A program made the position numbers and the translations under genes. Positions 9,301-18,904 of a stretch of 64,000 nt of DNA are shown here, one piece after another; within the stretch, counting starts at the first letter, position 1, and every line of letters starts with the position of its first letter. The stretch lies in assembly GCA_963676865.2 (NCBI GenBank), contig CAXXSS010000001.1, positions 1,550,001 through 1,614,000 on the forward strand. Direction: 5' to 3'. The notes below the pieces were generated by a model, which worked only from the letters and a program-made list of their open reading frames with translations, was not told the DNA's origin and did not search any database. Source of the DNA: JAAYUD01 sp963676865 (GTDB lineage Bacteria; Bacteroidota; Bacteroidia; Bacteroidales; Bacteroidaceae).

Positions 9301-10116
9301 ATGGCCACTTATGACATTCGACCTTTGCAACTTCGCATGCTAAAAATACTACTTGCTTTTGATAGTGTATGTAAAGCTCATAATTTGCATTACTGTATTA
9401 TGGCAGGCACAATGATTGGAGCTATCCGACATAAAGGTTTCATTCCATGGGACGACGATATGGACGTGGGTATGCCCCGCCCCGATTACGAGAAATTTAT
9501 TGCGCACTGCAAAGAATGGATGCCAACTCCTTATGAATTTGTCTGTGGAGAAAACGATGAAGTATACCCATTACCTTTTGGCAAAATTCAAGATGCAAGT
9601 ACAACACTCATTGAAAGAAAGCATTTAAGTTATTTAGGTGGAATTTATGTCGATATTTTCCCCCTTGATGGAGTTCCTACCAATACTTGGAAAAGACGAA
9701 TGCACTATGCAACTTACGAATTTTATAAGCAAGTGCTTTATTTGCTGTGCCGTGATCCTTATAAGCATGGTCATGGGCCGAGTTCGTGGATTCCATTACT
9801 TTGCCGCAAATTATTTACTCTGAAAAGTGTTCAGTCGAGAATAAGACGCATTTTAAATAAATACGATTACGACAAATGCGAATTAGCTGCCGACTACACG
9901 GACGGACTAAGAGGGGTCATGAGCAAAAGAATAAACGGGAATTACGCTCCTTACAAATTTGAGGGCGAAACGGTAGAAGGCATTAAACTTTATGATGAAT
10001 ACCTCACCCAAATTTATGGCGACTATATGCAAATTCCGAAAGGAGATCATCAACGCCAGCATAATTTTTACTATTTGGACTTAAACAAGCCTTATCGAGA
10101 ATATAGAGAACAATGA
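9301..10116 (+). CDS. LicD family protein (phosphocholine/phosphosugar transferase-like)
   Basis: LicD-family nucleotidyltransferases attach phosphorylcholine or another diphosphonucleoside-derived group to surface glycans. The 271-residue protein shows the family's MAGTMIGAIRHKGFIPWDDD stretch (34-53), and the following DVGM and RPDYEKF. The aspartates at 51-53 and 55 probably bind metal. Further conserved segments are YVDIFPLDG and the YGDYM segment near the C-terminus. It overlaps the downstream glycosyltransferase by 4 bases (ATGA), so both probably act on the same glycan. No choline uptake or activation genes (licA-C) are seen, so the group transferred is unknown. Confidence 0.9.
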   Translation: MATYDIRPLQLRMLKILLAFDSVCKAHNLHYCIMAGTMIGAIRHKGFIPWDDDMDVGMPRPDYEKFIAHCKEWMPTPYEFVCGENDEVYPLPFGKIQDASTTLIERKHLSYLGGIYVDIFPLDGVPTNTWKRRMHYATYEFYKQVLYLLCRDPYKHGHGPSSWIPLLCRKLFTLKSVQSRIRRILNKYDYDKCELAADYTDGLRGVMSKRINGNYAPYKFEGETVEGIKLYDEYLTQIYGDYMQIPKGDHQRQHNFYYLDLNKPYREYREQ

Positions 10117-11246
10117 AAATTGGTTTTGACGGCAAACGTGCCATGTTTAATTTTACCGGATTAGGAAATTATAGCCGGTATATATTGGAAATACTCAGCG
10201 AGTATTATCCAGAAAACGAATATGACGTCTTTGTTTCGAAGCACAGAGACAATAAGCGTTTAGATAATTTATTAACAGAACATCCGGAAATAAAGATGAT
10301 GTATGCCAATTCTTTCGGCAAACGATTACCAGCTTTATGGCGCACATACGGTATTATCAAGCAACTGAAAGAATCGGAAATTGATATCTACCATGGATTA
10401 AGCAACGAGCTGCCTGCAAACATAAAAAAAAGCGGTATTAAAACAGTCGTAACGATTCACGATTTAATATTCTTACGTTTTCCGGAATGTTATCCGCTTA
10501 TAGACCGTAAAATATATGCTTATAAATTTCATAAAGCATGTATCAATGCCGACCATATTATTGCTGTAAGTGAGTGCACAAAGGCAGATATTATGAATTT
10601 CTATAAGATTCCGGAAGATAAAATATCGGTGGTTTATCAAGGATGCGACCGTTCTTTTACAGCTCCTGCTAATGAAGAAAAAAAGAAAAGCGTTCGAGAC
10701 AAATACCAATTACCAGAACGCTATATACTAAATGTGGGGAGCATTGAGAAACGAAAGAATGTTCTTCTAGCTGTTAAAGCGATGCAAAAATTACATTCAG
10801 ATTTTCATCTGGTTATAGTAGGTCATCGTACTGAGTATGCCAATGAAATAGAAAAATATGCTGCTTCCAATGGACTAAAAGACCGTATTCACATCAAAGA
10901 CAATGTTTCTTTTGCAGACCTTCCAGCAATATACCAACAAGCTGAACTATTTATTTATCCCTCTATTTACGAAGGATTTGGAATCCCCATAGTAGAAGCG
11001 TTGAATTCGAGTATACCAATCATTGCAACAAAAGATTCATGCCTTGAAGAAGCTGGCGGTCCATCTTCCTTTTATGTGGAATCTGATGACGTAGAGGGCC
11101 TTATTAATGCGGCAACTCAAATATTGTACAGTCCGACACTCCAAACTAAAATGGCAAAAGAAGGAAAAGAATACGCTGAGCGATTTTCAGAAAAGAGGCA
11201 GGCAGATATCTTGATGAAACTCTATCAAAAAGTATATAATTCGTAG
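10113..11246 (+). CDS. Glycosyltransferase family 4 (GT-B)
   Basis: The 377-residue protein is a retaining GT-B transferase. The N-terminal half includes FNFTGLGNYSRYI, and DVFHG-like sugar-acceptor features (DIYHGLSNELP). The C-terminal half has the donor site with NVGSIEKRKN and the E-x7-E motif in YEGFGIPIVEALN. It has no signal or membrane helix and probably acts at the cytoplasmic membrane face. It is coupled to licD by an ATGA overlap and is followed by convergent genes. Donor and acceptor are not predictable. Confidence 0.9.
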   Translation: MKIGFDGKRAMFNFTGLGNYSRYILEILSEYYPENEYDVFVSKHRDNKRLDNLLTEHPEIKMMYANSFGKRLPALWRTYGIIKQLKESEIDIYHGLSNELPANIKKSGIKTVVTIHDLIFLRFPECYPLIDRKIYAYKFHKACINADHIIAVSECTKADIMNFYKIPEDKISVVYQGCDRSFTAPANEEKKKSVRDKYQLPERYILNVGSIEKRKNVLLAVKAMQKLHSDFHLVIVGHRTEYANEIEKYAASNGLKDRIHIKDNVSFADLPAIYQQAELFIYPSIYEGFGIPIVEALNSSIPIIATKDSCLEEAGGPSSFYVESDDVEGLINAATQILYSPTLQTKMAKEGKEYAERFSEKRQADILMKLYQKVYNS

Positions 11247-11264
11247 AAGAAATCACTAAGATTC

Positions 11265-12032
11265 TTATTCAGTCCAAGGTGCCTTTCCCGAACTCCAAAG
11301 ATTATTAAGATAATCCCTGTCTCGAACTGTATCCATACATTGCCAAAATCCCTCATGGCAATAAGTCTTCAGTTCGCCATCGGCAGCTAATTTCTCGAGA
11401 GGCTCTTTCTCAAAAACAGTTGAGTCGTCTTTAATATAATCGAATACCTTATAATTTAAAACAAAGAATCCACCGTTAATCCAGCCTTGATTAATCTGCG
11501 GTTTTTCTTTAAAAGCACGTACAAAATGGTCTTTATCTATTGTTAGTTCACCAAAACGAGCTGTCGGATGCACAGATGTGACCATTGCTAACGCTCCGCT
11601 CCTTTTATATTCCTCAACCAGTTGAGCAATATTGACATCCGATACAGCATCCCCATAAGTGACCATAAAATCATCCTTGCCAATTAAATCTTTCAACCGA
11701 AGAATGCGCCCCCCCGTCATTGATGATTCTCCCGTATCAATCAACGAAACAACCCAGTCTTTGGGCCGTTCATTGATATAATCTATTTTATTATTTCTCA
11801 GATTAATCGTAAAATCATTACTCAAAGTATAATATCTTGAGAAATAATTCTTTATAGTATCACCTTTATAGCCAAGAGCTATAATAAATTCTTTATATCC
11901 ATAATAGGCATAATGGTTCATAATGTGCCACAAGATAGGCTTATTACCGATTTCTACCATCGGCTTCGGAATCAGTTTAGTATACTCCGACAAACGCGTG
12001 CCAAATCCGCCAGCCAAAATAACAACTTTCAT
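11265..12032 (-). CDS. rfbF: Glucose-1-phosphate cytidylyltransferase-like sugar nucleotidyltransferase
   Basis: The enzyme joins a sugar-1-phosphate to CTP, giving for example CDP-glucose. The 255-residue protein has the nucleotide-binding signature LAGGFGTRLSEYTKLIPKPM (6-25), the hinge GNKPILWHIM, the metal Asp in TYGDAVSDV and the WINGGFFVLN motif. Length and motifs fit RfbF. The neighbour 5 bases upstream is a DegT aminotransferase, not the RfbG dehydratase usually expected for CDP-3,6-dideoxyhexoses, so the end product is unclear. The two genes probably share a transcript. Confidence 0.87.
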   Translation of the reverse strand: MKVVILAGGFGTRLSEYTKLIPKPMVEIGNKPILWHIMNHYAYYGYKEFIIALGYKGDTIKNYFSRYYTLSNDFTINLRNNKIDYINERPKDWVVSLIDTGESSMTGGRILRLKDLIGKDDFMVTYGDAVSDVNIAQLVEEYKRSGALAMVTSVHPTARFGELTIDKDHFVRAFKEKPQINQGWINGGFFVLNYKVFDYIKDDSTVFEKEPLEKLAADGELKTYCHEGFWQCMDTVRDRDYLNNLWSSGKAPWTE

Positions 12033-12037
12033 AGCAT

Positions 12038-13144
12038 CTATAGATTATTAATAATAGAACAAATAAATTCGACATCCGAATCAGAAAGTTCCGGATGCAT
12101 CGGTATTGTCAATATCTTCGAATAAATATCTTCTGTGATAGGCAAAGCATAAGATGTTTTGAAGTAACTCAGCAAATGGTTAGGACGATACTGAATGCCG
12201 AATTGAATCTCTTTTTCTGTGAATATTTGCATCAGTTTCTCTCTCTTTCCATTCAATACCAATATAGGAAATATATGAGGAATGGTATCTTCATAATTCA
12301 TCGGGATCAATTGAATCGTTGGATTTCCAGAGAGTAATGTTGTATAAGTCTTGGCTATATGACGACGGCGAGGTGCAAACTCGGCATCAAAGCGCTTTAG
12401 CTGAACGATTCCTATAGCCGCAAAGATATTGCTCATGTGATACCTGTAACCTTGATCAGTCACATCAAACACCCAGCTTCGTTCTCCTTTATACCTTTTC
12501 TCAGAATCCTTACAGACTCCTAACAAACGAGCATCACTTACTTTCTGAAGAACTTCCGGATCGGCCGAAAAGATGGCTCCCCCCTCACCAGATGTTATAT
12601 TTTTGATTCCATCAAAACTAAAACAAATAATATCGCCAAAAGAGCCGATTTTACGATGATTCGATATGCAACCAAAAGCATGAGCAGCATCCTCTATTAT
12701 TCTCAAATGATGTTTTTTTGCAAATTCTTGATAGGCATCAACCATGGTAACATTGCTGGCATAATACACAGGCAAAATCAATTTTGTTTTGGGCGTTATC
12801 CGTTTCTCCGCATCATCCAGATCAAGCAATAATGAAATAGGATCGACTTCACAACTAATCGGGACACAACCAGCGCCAGTAATGGCCTGATAAGTTGAAA
12901 CAAAAGTAAACGAAGGAACCAAAACCTCGTCACCAGGCTTAGTTACTGCCTGAATAGCCAGATGCAAGGCAGCAGTCCCACTATTAACACAAACACAATG
13001 ATATTCACCTCCAATATATGCTTCGAGATCTTTCTCAAAAAGGTTTACTACAGCTCCCATCCCTAAATAGCCAGAATCTTCTATTACGCGAGCCACAGCC
13101 TCGGATTCTAACTTACCGACAACAGATTTTGATAATCTAATCAT
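12038..13144 (-). CDS. DegT/DnrJ/EryC1/StrS family sugar aminotransferase
   Basis: This PLP enzyme adds an amino group to a keto-sugar nucleotide. The 368 residues include the cofactor region VNSGTAALHLA (53-63), EDAAHAFG (151-158) and the Schiff-base Lys181 in SFDGIKNITSGEGG. A lysine at this place argues for a true aminotransferase and against the ColD-type dehydratase variant, which has His. It is the first gene of the pair with the cytidylyltransferase. The substrate is probably a 4-keto sugar nucleotide, but no dehydratase to make it is seen in the window. Confidence 0.9.
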   Translation of the reverse strand: MIRLSKSVVGKLESEAVARVIEDSGYLGMGAVVNLFEKDLEAYIGGEYHCVCVNSGTAALHLAIQAVTKPGDEVLVPSFTFVSTYQAITGAGCVPISCEVDPISLLLDLDDAEKRITPKTKLILPVYYASNVTMVDAYQEFAKKHHLRIIEDAAHAFGCISNHRKIGSFGDIICFSFDGIKNITSGEGGAIFSADPEVLQKVSDARLLGVCKDSEKRYKGERSWVFDVTDQGYRYHMSNIFAAIGIVQLKRFDAEFAPRRRHIAKTYTTLLSGNPTIQLIPMNYEDTIPHIFPILVLNGKREKLMQIFTEKEIQFGIQYRPNHLLSYFKTSYALPITEDIYSKILTIPMHPELSDSDVEFICSIINNL

Positions 13145-13276
13145 AACTATTATTTATTAGCCGTTTCTTTTATCTAAATGGCGTATTTATATTACAGTCT
13201 CAAAATTACTACAATTTTAGCACAATACATTCTCAAAAAAACAATATTTCGCTTGGACAACTAAAATTCGTCACAA

Positions 13277-15406
13277 CTACTTTACTATCTTCAATTCATT
13301 CATCAAATTACTTGCTTTGCCGTATTTATCTATTAAAAAAAGAACATATCTGATATCTACACCTATACAGCGCTGTAAACTGGGTTCATATTTCAAATCA
13401 CTACTCATCGCTTCCCAGTTTCCATCAAAAGCAAGTCCTATTAGTTGACCTTTTTTATTGAACATGGCACTTCCTGAATTACCTCCGGTAATATCATTAT
13501 TTGAAATAAAACAGACATTCATCGAACCAGATTTATTGGCATAACGTTCAAATTTCTGATCTTCAAGTAACTTCAGCAAATCCGGTTTTATAGAAAAGTC
13601 ATGGTCTCCTTTATGATCTCTGACCTTATCCAAAAGGCTTTGAGACGTAGTATAATAGTCATTTTTCATTCCATCTGGAGAATAATAACTACATATAGTA
13701 CCATAGCTCATCCGCATAGTAGAATTAGCATCTGGATAAGAGTGTTTATCATAATCCATACGACGAATAGCCGCTGTAAGCTCCCTCTCATCTTTGCTGA
13801 TAACCATGGAAGGTTTATAAATGCTATACCCCATTTCAAGAAATTTGACAGCCAAATCGGTGCTTAATAAAATGGCAGGATCCTTCATTATCTCATAAGT
13901 TGAATCGCGATTTAAGAAACGTTGCAGCCCCTTTATTGATTTCAATTGAGATTTGGCATATAAAGAATCGACAAAAGCACTTTCCGAAGAATAGCTCTTT
14001 TTTATATCTTTATAAACGTCAGGTAAAAATGCCGTATCCACCGAACAACGGTATTTTGCCAACAACGCTTTGAAGACCTTCTTGTCTAACTCTATATCAT
14101 AACTTTTATACCGATTGACAATGTCTTCCAATCCTGATTTTACTTGCTTATCACTAGCATTAAAATCGAAATTCATAATTTGCATGGCAAGCTGTAACAA
14201 CTCGGGGCCATTAAAAAAGGTCTCTACAAAATAGGCTTGTGCTTTATTAAATAAAGCCCTTTCCTTATATGCCGCAGCAAGCTCCGAAAGCAGATTCACA
14301 TTTTTCTGCTCATCTTTATGGCCAAGAATCCATTGATGAAGAGCTGATTCTATTTTTTGACGACTTTCAATAATCTTAAGTCGATCTACCGCCTTATTCA
14401 TACCTATGCTATTCTTCCAATAATTAGAACATTCGCTGTATTTTGAAGCATATTCCATACGGATTTGTTGACTATCATTCATGGCCTGTTTCCATATTCC
14501 CAATTTCACTCCCCGCACATCAATCATTGACTGATGAGCATTTTTATCCATTTCATCAATGCCATAAGAAGATAAATAACGTTCTGTAGCACCGGGATAG
14601 CCCATGGTCATACTAAAGTCTCCTTCATCATAACCAGCCAAAGAAATCGGTACGGAATAGTCGGGATGATATGGCACATTGTCTATAGAATAATCTGCCG
14701 GGCGATTATTTTTATCCGCATAAATACGAAACACACAGAAATCACCTGTTTGCCTGGGCCAAACCCAATTATCAGTATCCCAACCAAACTGCCCCACAGA
14801 AGATGGAGGAGCAAAGACCAATCTAACATCAGTGAAGGTCCTGTAAACAGAAAGACTATATTCTGTACCTCCATAATAAGTATCAACTTCTGCTGTCAGA
14901 GTCGAATCTTTAGAAGAGACTTCTTTAGAAATAACGCTTTTTATAGAATCCACCGCAAAATCCCTTTGCTGTTCTGTCATATCGGGCTTAACAGCTTTAA
15001 GAACCTTGCCTGTCACGTCTTTGGTATAAAGCAAGAAGCGTACAAAAAGCTCTGGATTCGGAAGCTCTTCTTTGAAAGAGTGAGCGACAAAACCGTTTTC
15101 CAGATAATTGTGTGCCATCGAAGAATGCTGTTGAACACTATTTAAACCGCAATGATGATTAGTAAAGACCAAACCATCGGAAGAAACGACAACACCGGAG
15201 CAAAAGCCTCCGAAACTTACAATTGCATCCTTTAATGATGGACTATTTGTACTATACAATTGCTTATATGGTAACAGAAAGCCCATTTTACACATTGTTT
15301 GATAGGTTACTTTATTAAGCTGTGAAAGTAACCACATTCCTTCATCAGCCCGTGCATAAGATGATACAAAAAGGATGCTCAAGGCTATGATTCTAAATTT
15401 CTTCAT
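13277..15406 (-). CDS. S46-family dipeptidyl peptidase, DPP7-type
   Basis: S46 peptidases are chymotrypsin-fold enzymes that release dipeptides from the N-terminus in the periplasm. The ATG at 15406 is preferred. It gives 709 residues with a signal peptide (MKKFRIIALSILF..ARA), whereas the longer frame would run into the flippase gene. The catalytic His is in TNHHCG (H85) and the Ser in GGNSGSAMF (S644). The residue 18 after the Ser is Gly (G662, in FDGNWEAM). In the family Gly there marks DPP7-like hydrophobic P1 preference and Arg marks the acidic-specific DPP11. It sits among glycan genes, 61 bases after the flippase, though its role is probably peptide nutrition. Confidence 0.92.
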   Translation of the reverse strand: MKKFRIIALSILFVSSYARADEGMWLLSQLNKVTYQTMCKMGFLLPYKQLYSTNSPSLKDAIVSFGGFCSGVVVSSDGLVFTNHHCGLNSVQQHSSMAHNYLENGFVAHSFKEELPNPELFVRFLLYTKDVTGKVLKAVKPDMTEQQRDFAVDSIKSVISKEVSSKDSTLTAEVDTYYGGTEYSLSVYRTFTDVRLVFAPPSSVGQFGWDTDNWVWPRQTGDFCVFRIYADKNNRPADYSIDNVPYHPDYSVPISLAGYDEGDFSMTMGYPGATERYLSSYGIDEMDKNAHQSMIDVRGVKLGIWKQAMNDSQQIRMEYASKYSECSNYWKNSIGMNKAVDRLKIIESRQKIESALHQWILGHKDEQKNVNLLSELAAAYKERALFNKAQAYFVETFFNGPELLQLAMQIMNFDFNASDKQVKSGLEDIVNRYKSYDIELDKKVFKALLAKYRCSVDTAFLPDVYKDIKKSYSSESAFVDSLYAKSQLKSIKGLQRFLNRDSTYEIMKDPAILLSTDLAVKFLEMGYSIYKPSMVISKDERELTAAIRRMDYDKHSYPDANSTMRMSYGTICSYYSPDGMKNDYYTTSQSLLDKVRDHKGDHDFSIKPDLLKLLEDQKFERYANKSGSMNVCFISNNDITGGNSGSAMFNKKGQLIGLAFDGNWEAMSSDLKYEPSLQRCIGVDIRYVLFLIDKYGKASNLMNELKIVK

Positions 15407-15467
15407 AAAATGGTCTCTTACTTTTATCAATTGCATCAAAGTAGTTCTTTGTGAAGAACCAACATCA

Positions 15468-16964
15468 TTATTTCTTCTTAAAAAGACGATTGAGCACCGG
15501 TATTTCACTCAAAGCCACGTCGTGCTTTACCATGTAGGCTATAAATACAAACAAGAGGAAAGTACGGAAAATCAGTCGCAATACAACCGAATTTATAGGG
15601 ACCAATTCGCCCAAAGCATATAAAACAATAGTCAGCAGAGTATATGTAAAAATACTCTTTAAGGGATAATTGATGGGATAATATTTCTGCCCAACAAAAT
15701 AAGATAAAAGCATGGCAACAGCATAACCGGCAAAACCCGACCATGCACAAGCCATATATCCATAATCCGGAATAAAAATAATATTGATTGCGACCAAGAC
15801 AAAGCACCCTATTCCCGAGAAATAAGCACCCCAAATTGTCTTATCTATCAATTTGTACCAAAAAGAAAGATTAAAATAGATACCCGTCATAATAGCAGCA
15901 GCCATTACAATAGGAACGACTTTGAGCCCTTCCCAATAATCACGCCCGATAATATGTTTCAGAATATCCATATAAGCCATTACAACCAAAAAAGCCAAAA
16001 GCGTGAAAATAATAAAGAACTTCATCGCTTTTGCATAAGTTGCCCGATTATCTTTATCGCGACTTTTGCCAAATACAAAAGGCTCGTAAGCATAGCGAAA
16101 AGCCTGAGTTATCATCGCCATAATCATCGCGATCTTGCTGGCGGCCCCAAAAATACCCAATTGCATGTCGACATCAGGCTTTTTGTAGACATAACGGAAT
16201 AAAATGACACCAGCTGTCTGATTCAGTATTCCGGCAATGCCAAGGATCAAAATAGGCCAACTGTAGCTCATCATCCGCTTAAGCAAACTCCAATTGAACT
16301 GATATTTAAGCCCCAAAAGCTCACGGTACAAGAAAAGCACCATTGTTACCGAACAGAACAAATTAATATAAAACACATATCCGACGCCCACCTTAGGATC
16401 ATATATTGCGCCTATCGCATTTGGATATTTAGCATATAATGCAGGCAAAGCTATGTAGTACACAAGATTCAACACGATAAGCATCATAATGTTGATAATC
16501 TTAAGATAAGCAAATTTAAGAGGACGCTTCTGATAGCGAAGATAGGCAAAAGGTATAGCCGTAAAAGCATCAAAAGCAACACATACAGCCATTACCCCTA
16601 TATAATCGGAATGATCGGAATAGCCCATTACACCGGCTATAGAAGGCAAAAAACCTAATACCAAAATAGAAAAAAGTACAGAGCTAAAGCCGACAGAGAT
16701 CAGAGTAGTTGTATATACTTTATTTGTATCTTCTCCCGTTTTGTTTGCATAGCGAAAGAAAGTGGTCTCCATACCATAAGTTAAAATCACCAATAATAAA
16801 GCTGTATAAGCATAAATATTGGTAATCATTCCATATCCTCCGGAAGCCGCAGATATTTTGGCCGTATAAAGCGGAACTAATAGATAATTTAAAAAGCGGC
16901 CGATAATACTGCTCATACCATAAATAGCAGTATCTTTTGCCAAAGATTTGAGATTTGTTGCCAT
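15468..16964 (-). CDS. Polysaccharide flippase (Wzx/MOP superfamily)
   Basis: This 498-residue integral membrane protein has about 12-14 hydrophobic segments. The N-terminus (TAIYGMSSIIGRFLNYLLVP) is typical of Wzx-like oligosaccharide flippases, which move undecaprenyl-linked glycan units across the inner membrane. It starts 3 bases after the ruvB stop and is therefore probably cotranscribed with ruvB. It fits the surface-glycan genes on either side. The polysaccharide it moves cannot be identified. Confidence 0.9.
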   Translation of the reverse strand: MATNLKSLAKDTAIYGMSSIIGRFLNYLLVPLYTAKISAASGGYGMITNIYAYTALLLVILTYGMETTFFRYANKTGEDTNKVYTTTLISVGFSSVLFSILVLGFLPSIAGVMGYSDHSDYIGVMAVCVAFDAFTAIPFAYLRYQKRPLKFAYLKIINIMMLIVLNLVYYIALPALYAKYPNAIGAIYDPKVGVGYVFYINLFCSVTMVLFLYRELLGLKYQFNWSLLKRMMSYSWPILILGIAGILNQTAGVILFRYVYKKPDVDMQLGIFGAASKIAMIMAMITQAFRYAYEPFVFGKSRDKDNRATYAKAMKFFIIFTLLAFLVVMAYMDILKHIIGRDYWEGLKVVPIVMAAAIMTGIYFNLSFWYKLIDKTIWGAYFSGIGCFVLVAINIIFIPDYGYMACAWSGFAGYAVAMLLSYFVGQKYYPINYPLKSIFTYTLLTIVLYALGELVPINSVVLRLIFRTFLLFVFIAYMVKHDVALSEIPVLNRLFKKK

Positions 16965-16967
16965 AAT

Positions 16968-18002
16968 TTAAAACAATGTTGCCTGCTTATCCGAAGAATA
17001 TAAGCTACGCCCTAAGTGTTTATACGCCAATTCTGTAACCTCTCTGCCACGGGGCGTGCGTTTCAAGAAGCCTTCTTTTATCAGAAATGGCTCGTACACT
17101 TCTTCTATCGTACCGGGGTCTTCGCTAAGAGCAGTTGCAATGGTGGTAAGCCCCACAGGGCCACCTTTGAACTTGTCGATTATAGTACAGAGTAATTTAT
17201 TATCAACCTCGTCAAGTCCATATTTATCTATATTTAAAGCCTCCAGAGCAAATGTTGCAATTTCCATATTGATAGAGCCGGAGCCCTTTACTTGAGCAAA
17301 ATCACGAACCCGCCTGAGCAAAGCATTAGCTATACGAGGGGTACCACGACTTCTTGAGGCAATTTCCAATGCTGCTTGGTCGGATATAGGCACATCAAGT
17401 ATATTAGCCGAGCGCTTCACAATCTGCGTCAAAATAGAATCATCGTAATATTCCAAGTGCAAATTAATGCCGAAGCGAGCCCTCAGAGGAGCGGTGAGCA
17501 ATCCACTACGAGTGGTGGCTCCTACAAGTGTAAAAGGATTCAAATCTATCTGGATGCTTCGGGCAGATGGCCCTTTGTCTATCATAATATCGATACGATA
17601 ATCTTCCATTGCCGAATAGAGATACTCTTCTACAATGGGCGACAAACGATGAATCTCGTCTATAAAAAGTACATCATTGGGTTCAAGACTGGTCAATATA
17701 CCCGCCAAATCACCAGGTTTGTCAAGCACCGGTCCGGAAGAAATTTTAAACCCTACCCCAAGTTCGTTAGCAATAATATTAGAAAGTGTTGTTTTTCCCA
17801 AACCGGGAGGGCCATGAAGCAGAGTATGATCTAAGGCCTCACCACGAAGTTTGGCCGCTTTGACAAAGATACGAAGGTTATCGACGACCTTTTCCTGACC
17901 ACTAAAATCATCAAATCTTAGCGGGCGGAGAGCGTTCTCAAAATCTTTCTCTGTCTGAGATGATGACTGTTCCCTTATGTCAAAACTTTCTTCCATTCTC
18001 AT
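16968..18002 (-). CDS. ruvB: Holliday junction branch migration helicase RuvB
   Basis: RuvB is the AAA+ motor that drives branch migration of Holliday junctions with RuvA. The 344-residue protein has Walker A GPPGLGKTT (64-72), Walker B and sensor residues around LFIDEIHRLS, the arginine-finger region GATTRSGLLTAPLRARFG, and the C-terminal winged helix with TPRGREVTELAYKHLG. A TATCTTTG promoter element lies just upstream. The downstream flippase follows after 3 bases. Confidence 0.97.
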   Translation of the reverse strand: MRMEESFDIREQSSSQTEKDFENALRPLRFDDFSGQEKVVDNLRIFVKAAKLRGEALDHTLLHGPPGLGKTTLSNIIANELGVGFKISSGPVLDKPGDLAGILTSLEPNDVLFIDEIHRLSPIVEEYLYSAMEDYRIDIMIDKGPSARSIQIDLNPFTLVGATTRSGLLTAPLRARFGINLHLEYYDDSILTQIVKRSANILDVPISDQAALEIASRSRGTPRIANALLRRVRDFAQVKGSGSINMEIATFALEALNIDKYGLDEVDNKLLCTIIDKFKGGPVGLTTIATALSEDPGTIEEVYEPFLIKEGFLKRTPRGREVTELAYKHLGRSLYSSDKQATLF

Positions 18003-18015
18003 TTACTCTGGGCGG

Positions 18016-18023
18016 CAAAGATA
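18016..18023 (-). promoter_or_regulatory. -7 element for ruvB
   Basis: The minus strand reads TATCTTTG (TAnnTTTG) 13 bases before the ruvB ATG, so the leader would be very short. Confidence 0.5.
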
Positions 18024-18081
18024 CTGATTTCAAAAATTATAACAGCAGAATGCAACTACTATTTTAAAAGATTTCACTATT

Positions 18082-18804
18082 CTATCGTCTTTTCAAATAA
18101 TATTGCCGCTCATTTTCATCGAACTTCTCAATAGCATAGCGCAGCATTGTACGAGGCATTTGCAACACATGAATATCAAGGAAAGAGCGCAATACAGTCT
18201 CATTCCTTTTACCTACTTCGCGCAACATCCAACCAATAGCTTTGTGCATTAAATCGTGAGGATGTTGTATCAATAATTCTGCTAAATGTAAAATATCTTC
18301 ATAGTCATTACTTCTGATGAAAGCAATAGTCGAAACCACAGAGATGCGTTGTTCCCAAAGGCTGTGGCTATTTGCCAGCCGATAAAGAATTTTACGATCC
18401 TCTTCCGACTTATCTACTAAATATGCTCCCACAATATAAGGTGCAGAAAGATCTACCAAATCCCAATTGTTTATAGTCTCTGTATGAGAGAGGTAATATT
18501 CAAATATTTCTTTCCGAGAGGGATCTTTACCTCGCTTGTAGTTGTCGGTCAACAACAATAAACCACATAGCCTAACTTCGTGCCAAGGAGAGCCCAACAA
18601 TTCGGTTATAGTTTCGAAGTCGGTTGCACGATATTCTTTGACAACACTTCTAACTCGCGGCACTACGATTCCAAGGAACCTATCGCCTTCTCCATACTCT
18701 CCCTTGCCTGTTTTAAAGAACCGTGGCAAGAAATTCTTTTTCTCTTCATTAGCTAGCAATTTCAACTGCCGAACTATTTCATCTGCGCAATTCTGTTTCA
18801 CCAT
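18082..18804 (-). CDS. DNA alkylation repair protein, AlkD-like
   Basis: AlkD-like proteins are HEAT-repeat DNA glycosylases that remove bulky or cationic alkylated bases. The 240-residue protein is almost all helical. It has the family segments PRVRSVVKEY, WDLVDLSAPYIVG and HDLMHKAIGWMLREVGKR, the last containing conserved DNA-contacting residues. It stands alone on the minus strand, convergent with nothing and divergent from the SpmA/B-like gene. Glycosylase activity is inferred from family membership. Confidence 0.9.
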   Translation of the reverse strand: MVKQNCADEIVRQLKLLANEEKKNFLPRFFKTGKGEYGEGDRFLGIVVPRVRSVVKEYRATDFETITELLGSPWHEVRLCGLLLLTDNYKRGKDPSRKEIFEYYLSHTETINNWDLVDLSAPYIVGAYLVDKSEEDRKILYRLANSHSLWEQRISVVSTIAFIRSNDYEDILHLAELLIQHPHDLMHKAIGWMLREVGKRNETVLRSFLDIHVLQMPRTMLRYAIEKFDENERQYYLKRR

Positions 18805-18833
18805 TAAATTCCGTTATTTTTCTTTCTATCCTA

Positions 18834-18883
18834 CAAAAATAACAAAAAAAGAGTTCAATAATGAAAACATATTCCTACTTTTG
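18834..18883. promoter_or_regulatory. Divergent promoter pair between alkD-like and spmAB-like genes
   Basis: On the minus strand TATTTTTG occupies 18841-18834, and on the plus strand TACTTTTG occupies 18876-18883. Both match TAnnTTTG and point away from each other toward the flanking genes, with leaders of about 20-30 bases. Confidence 0.5.
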
Positions 18884-18904
18884 CAGAAATATAACAAGAA
18901 GCTT

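Noticed and set aside
15407..15508. N-terminal extension of the S46 peptidase
   Set aside because: It would overlap the flippase gene and bury the signal peptide inside the protein.
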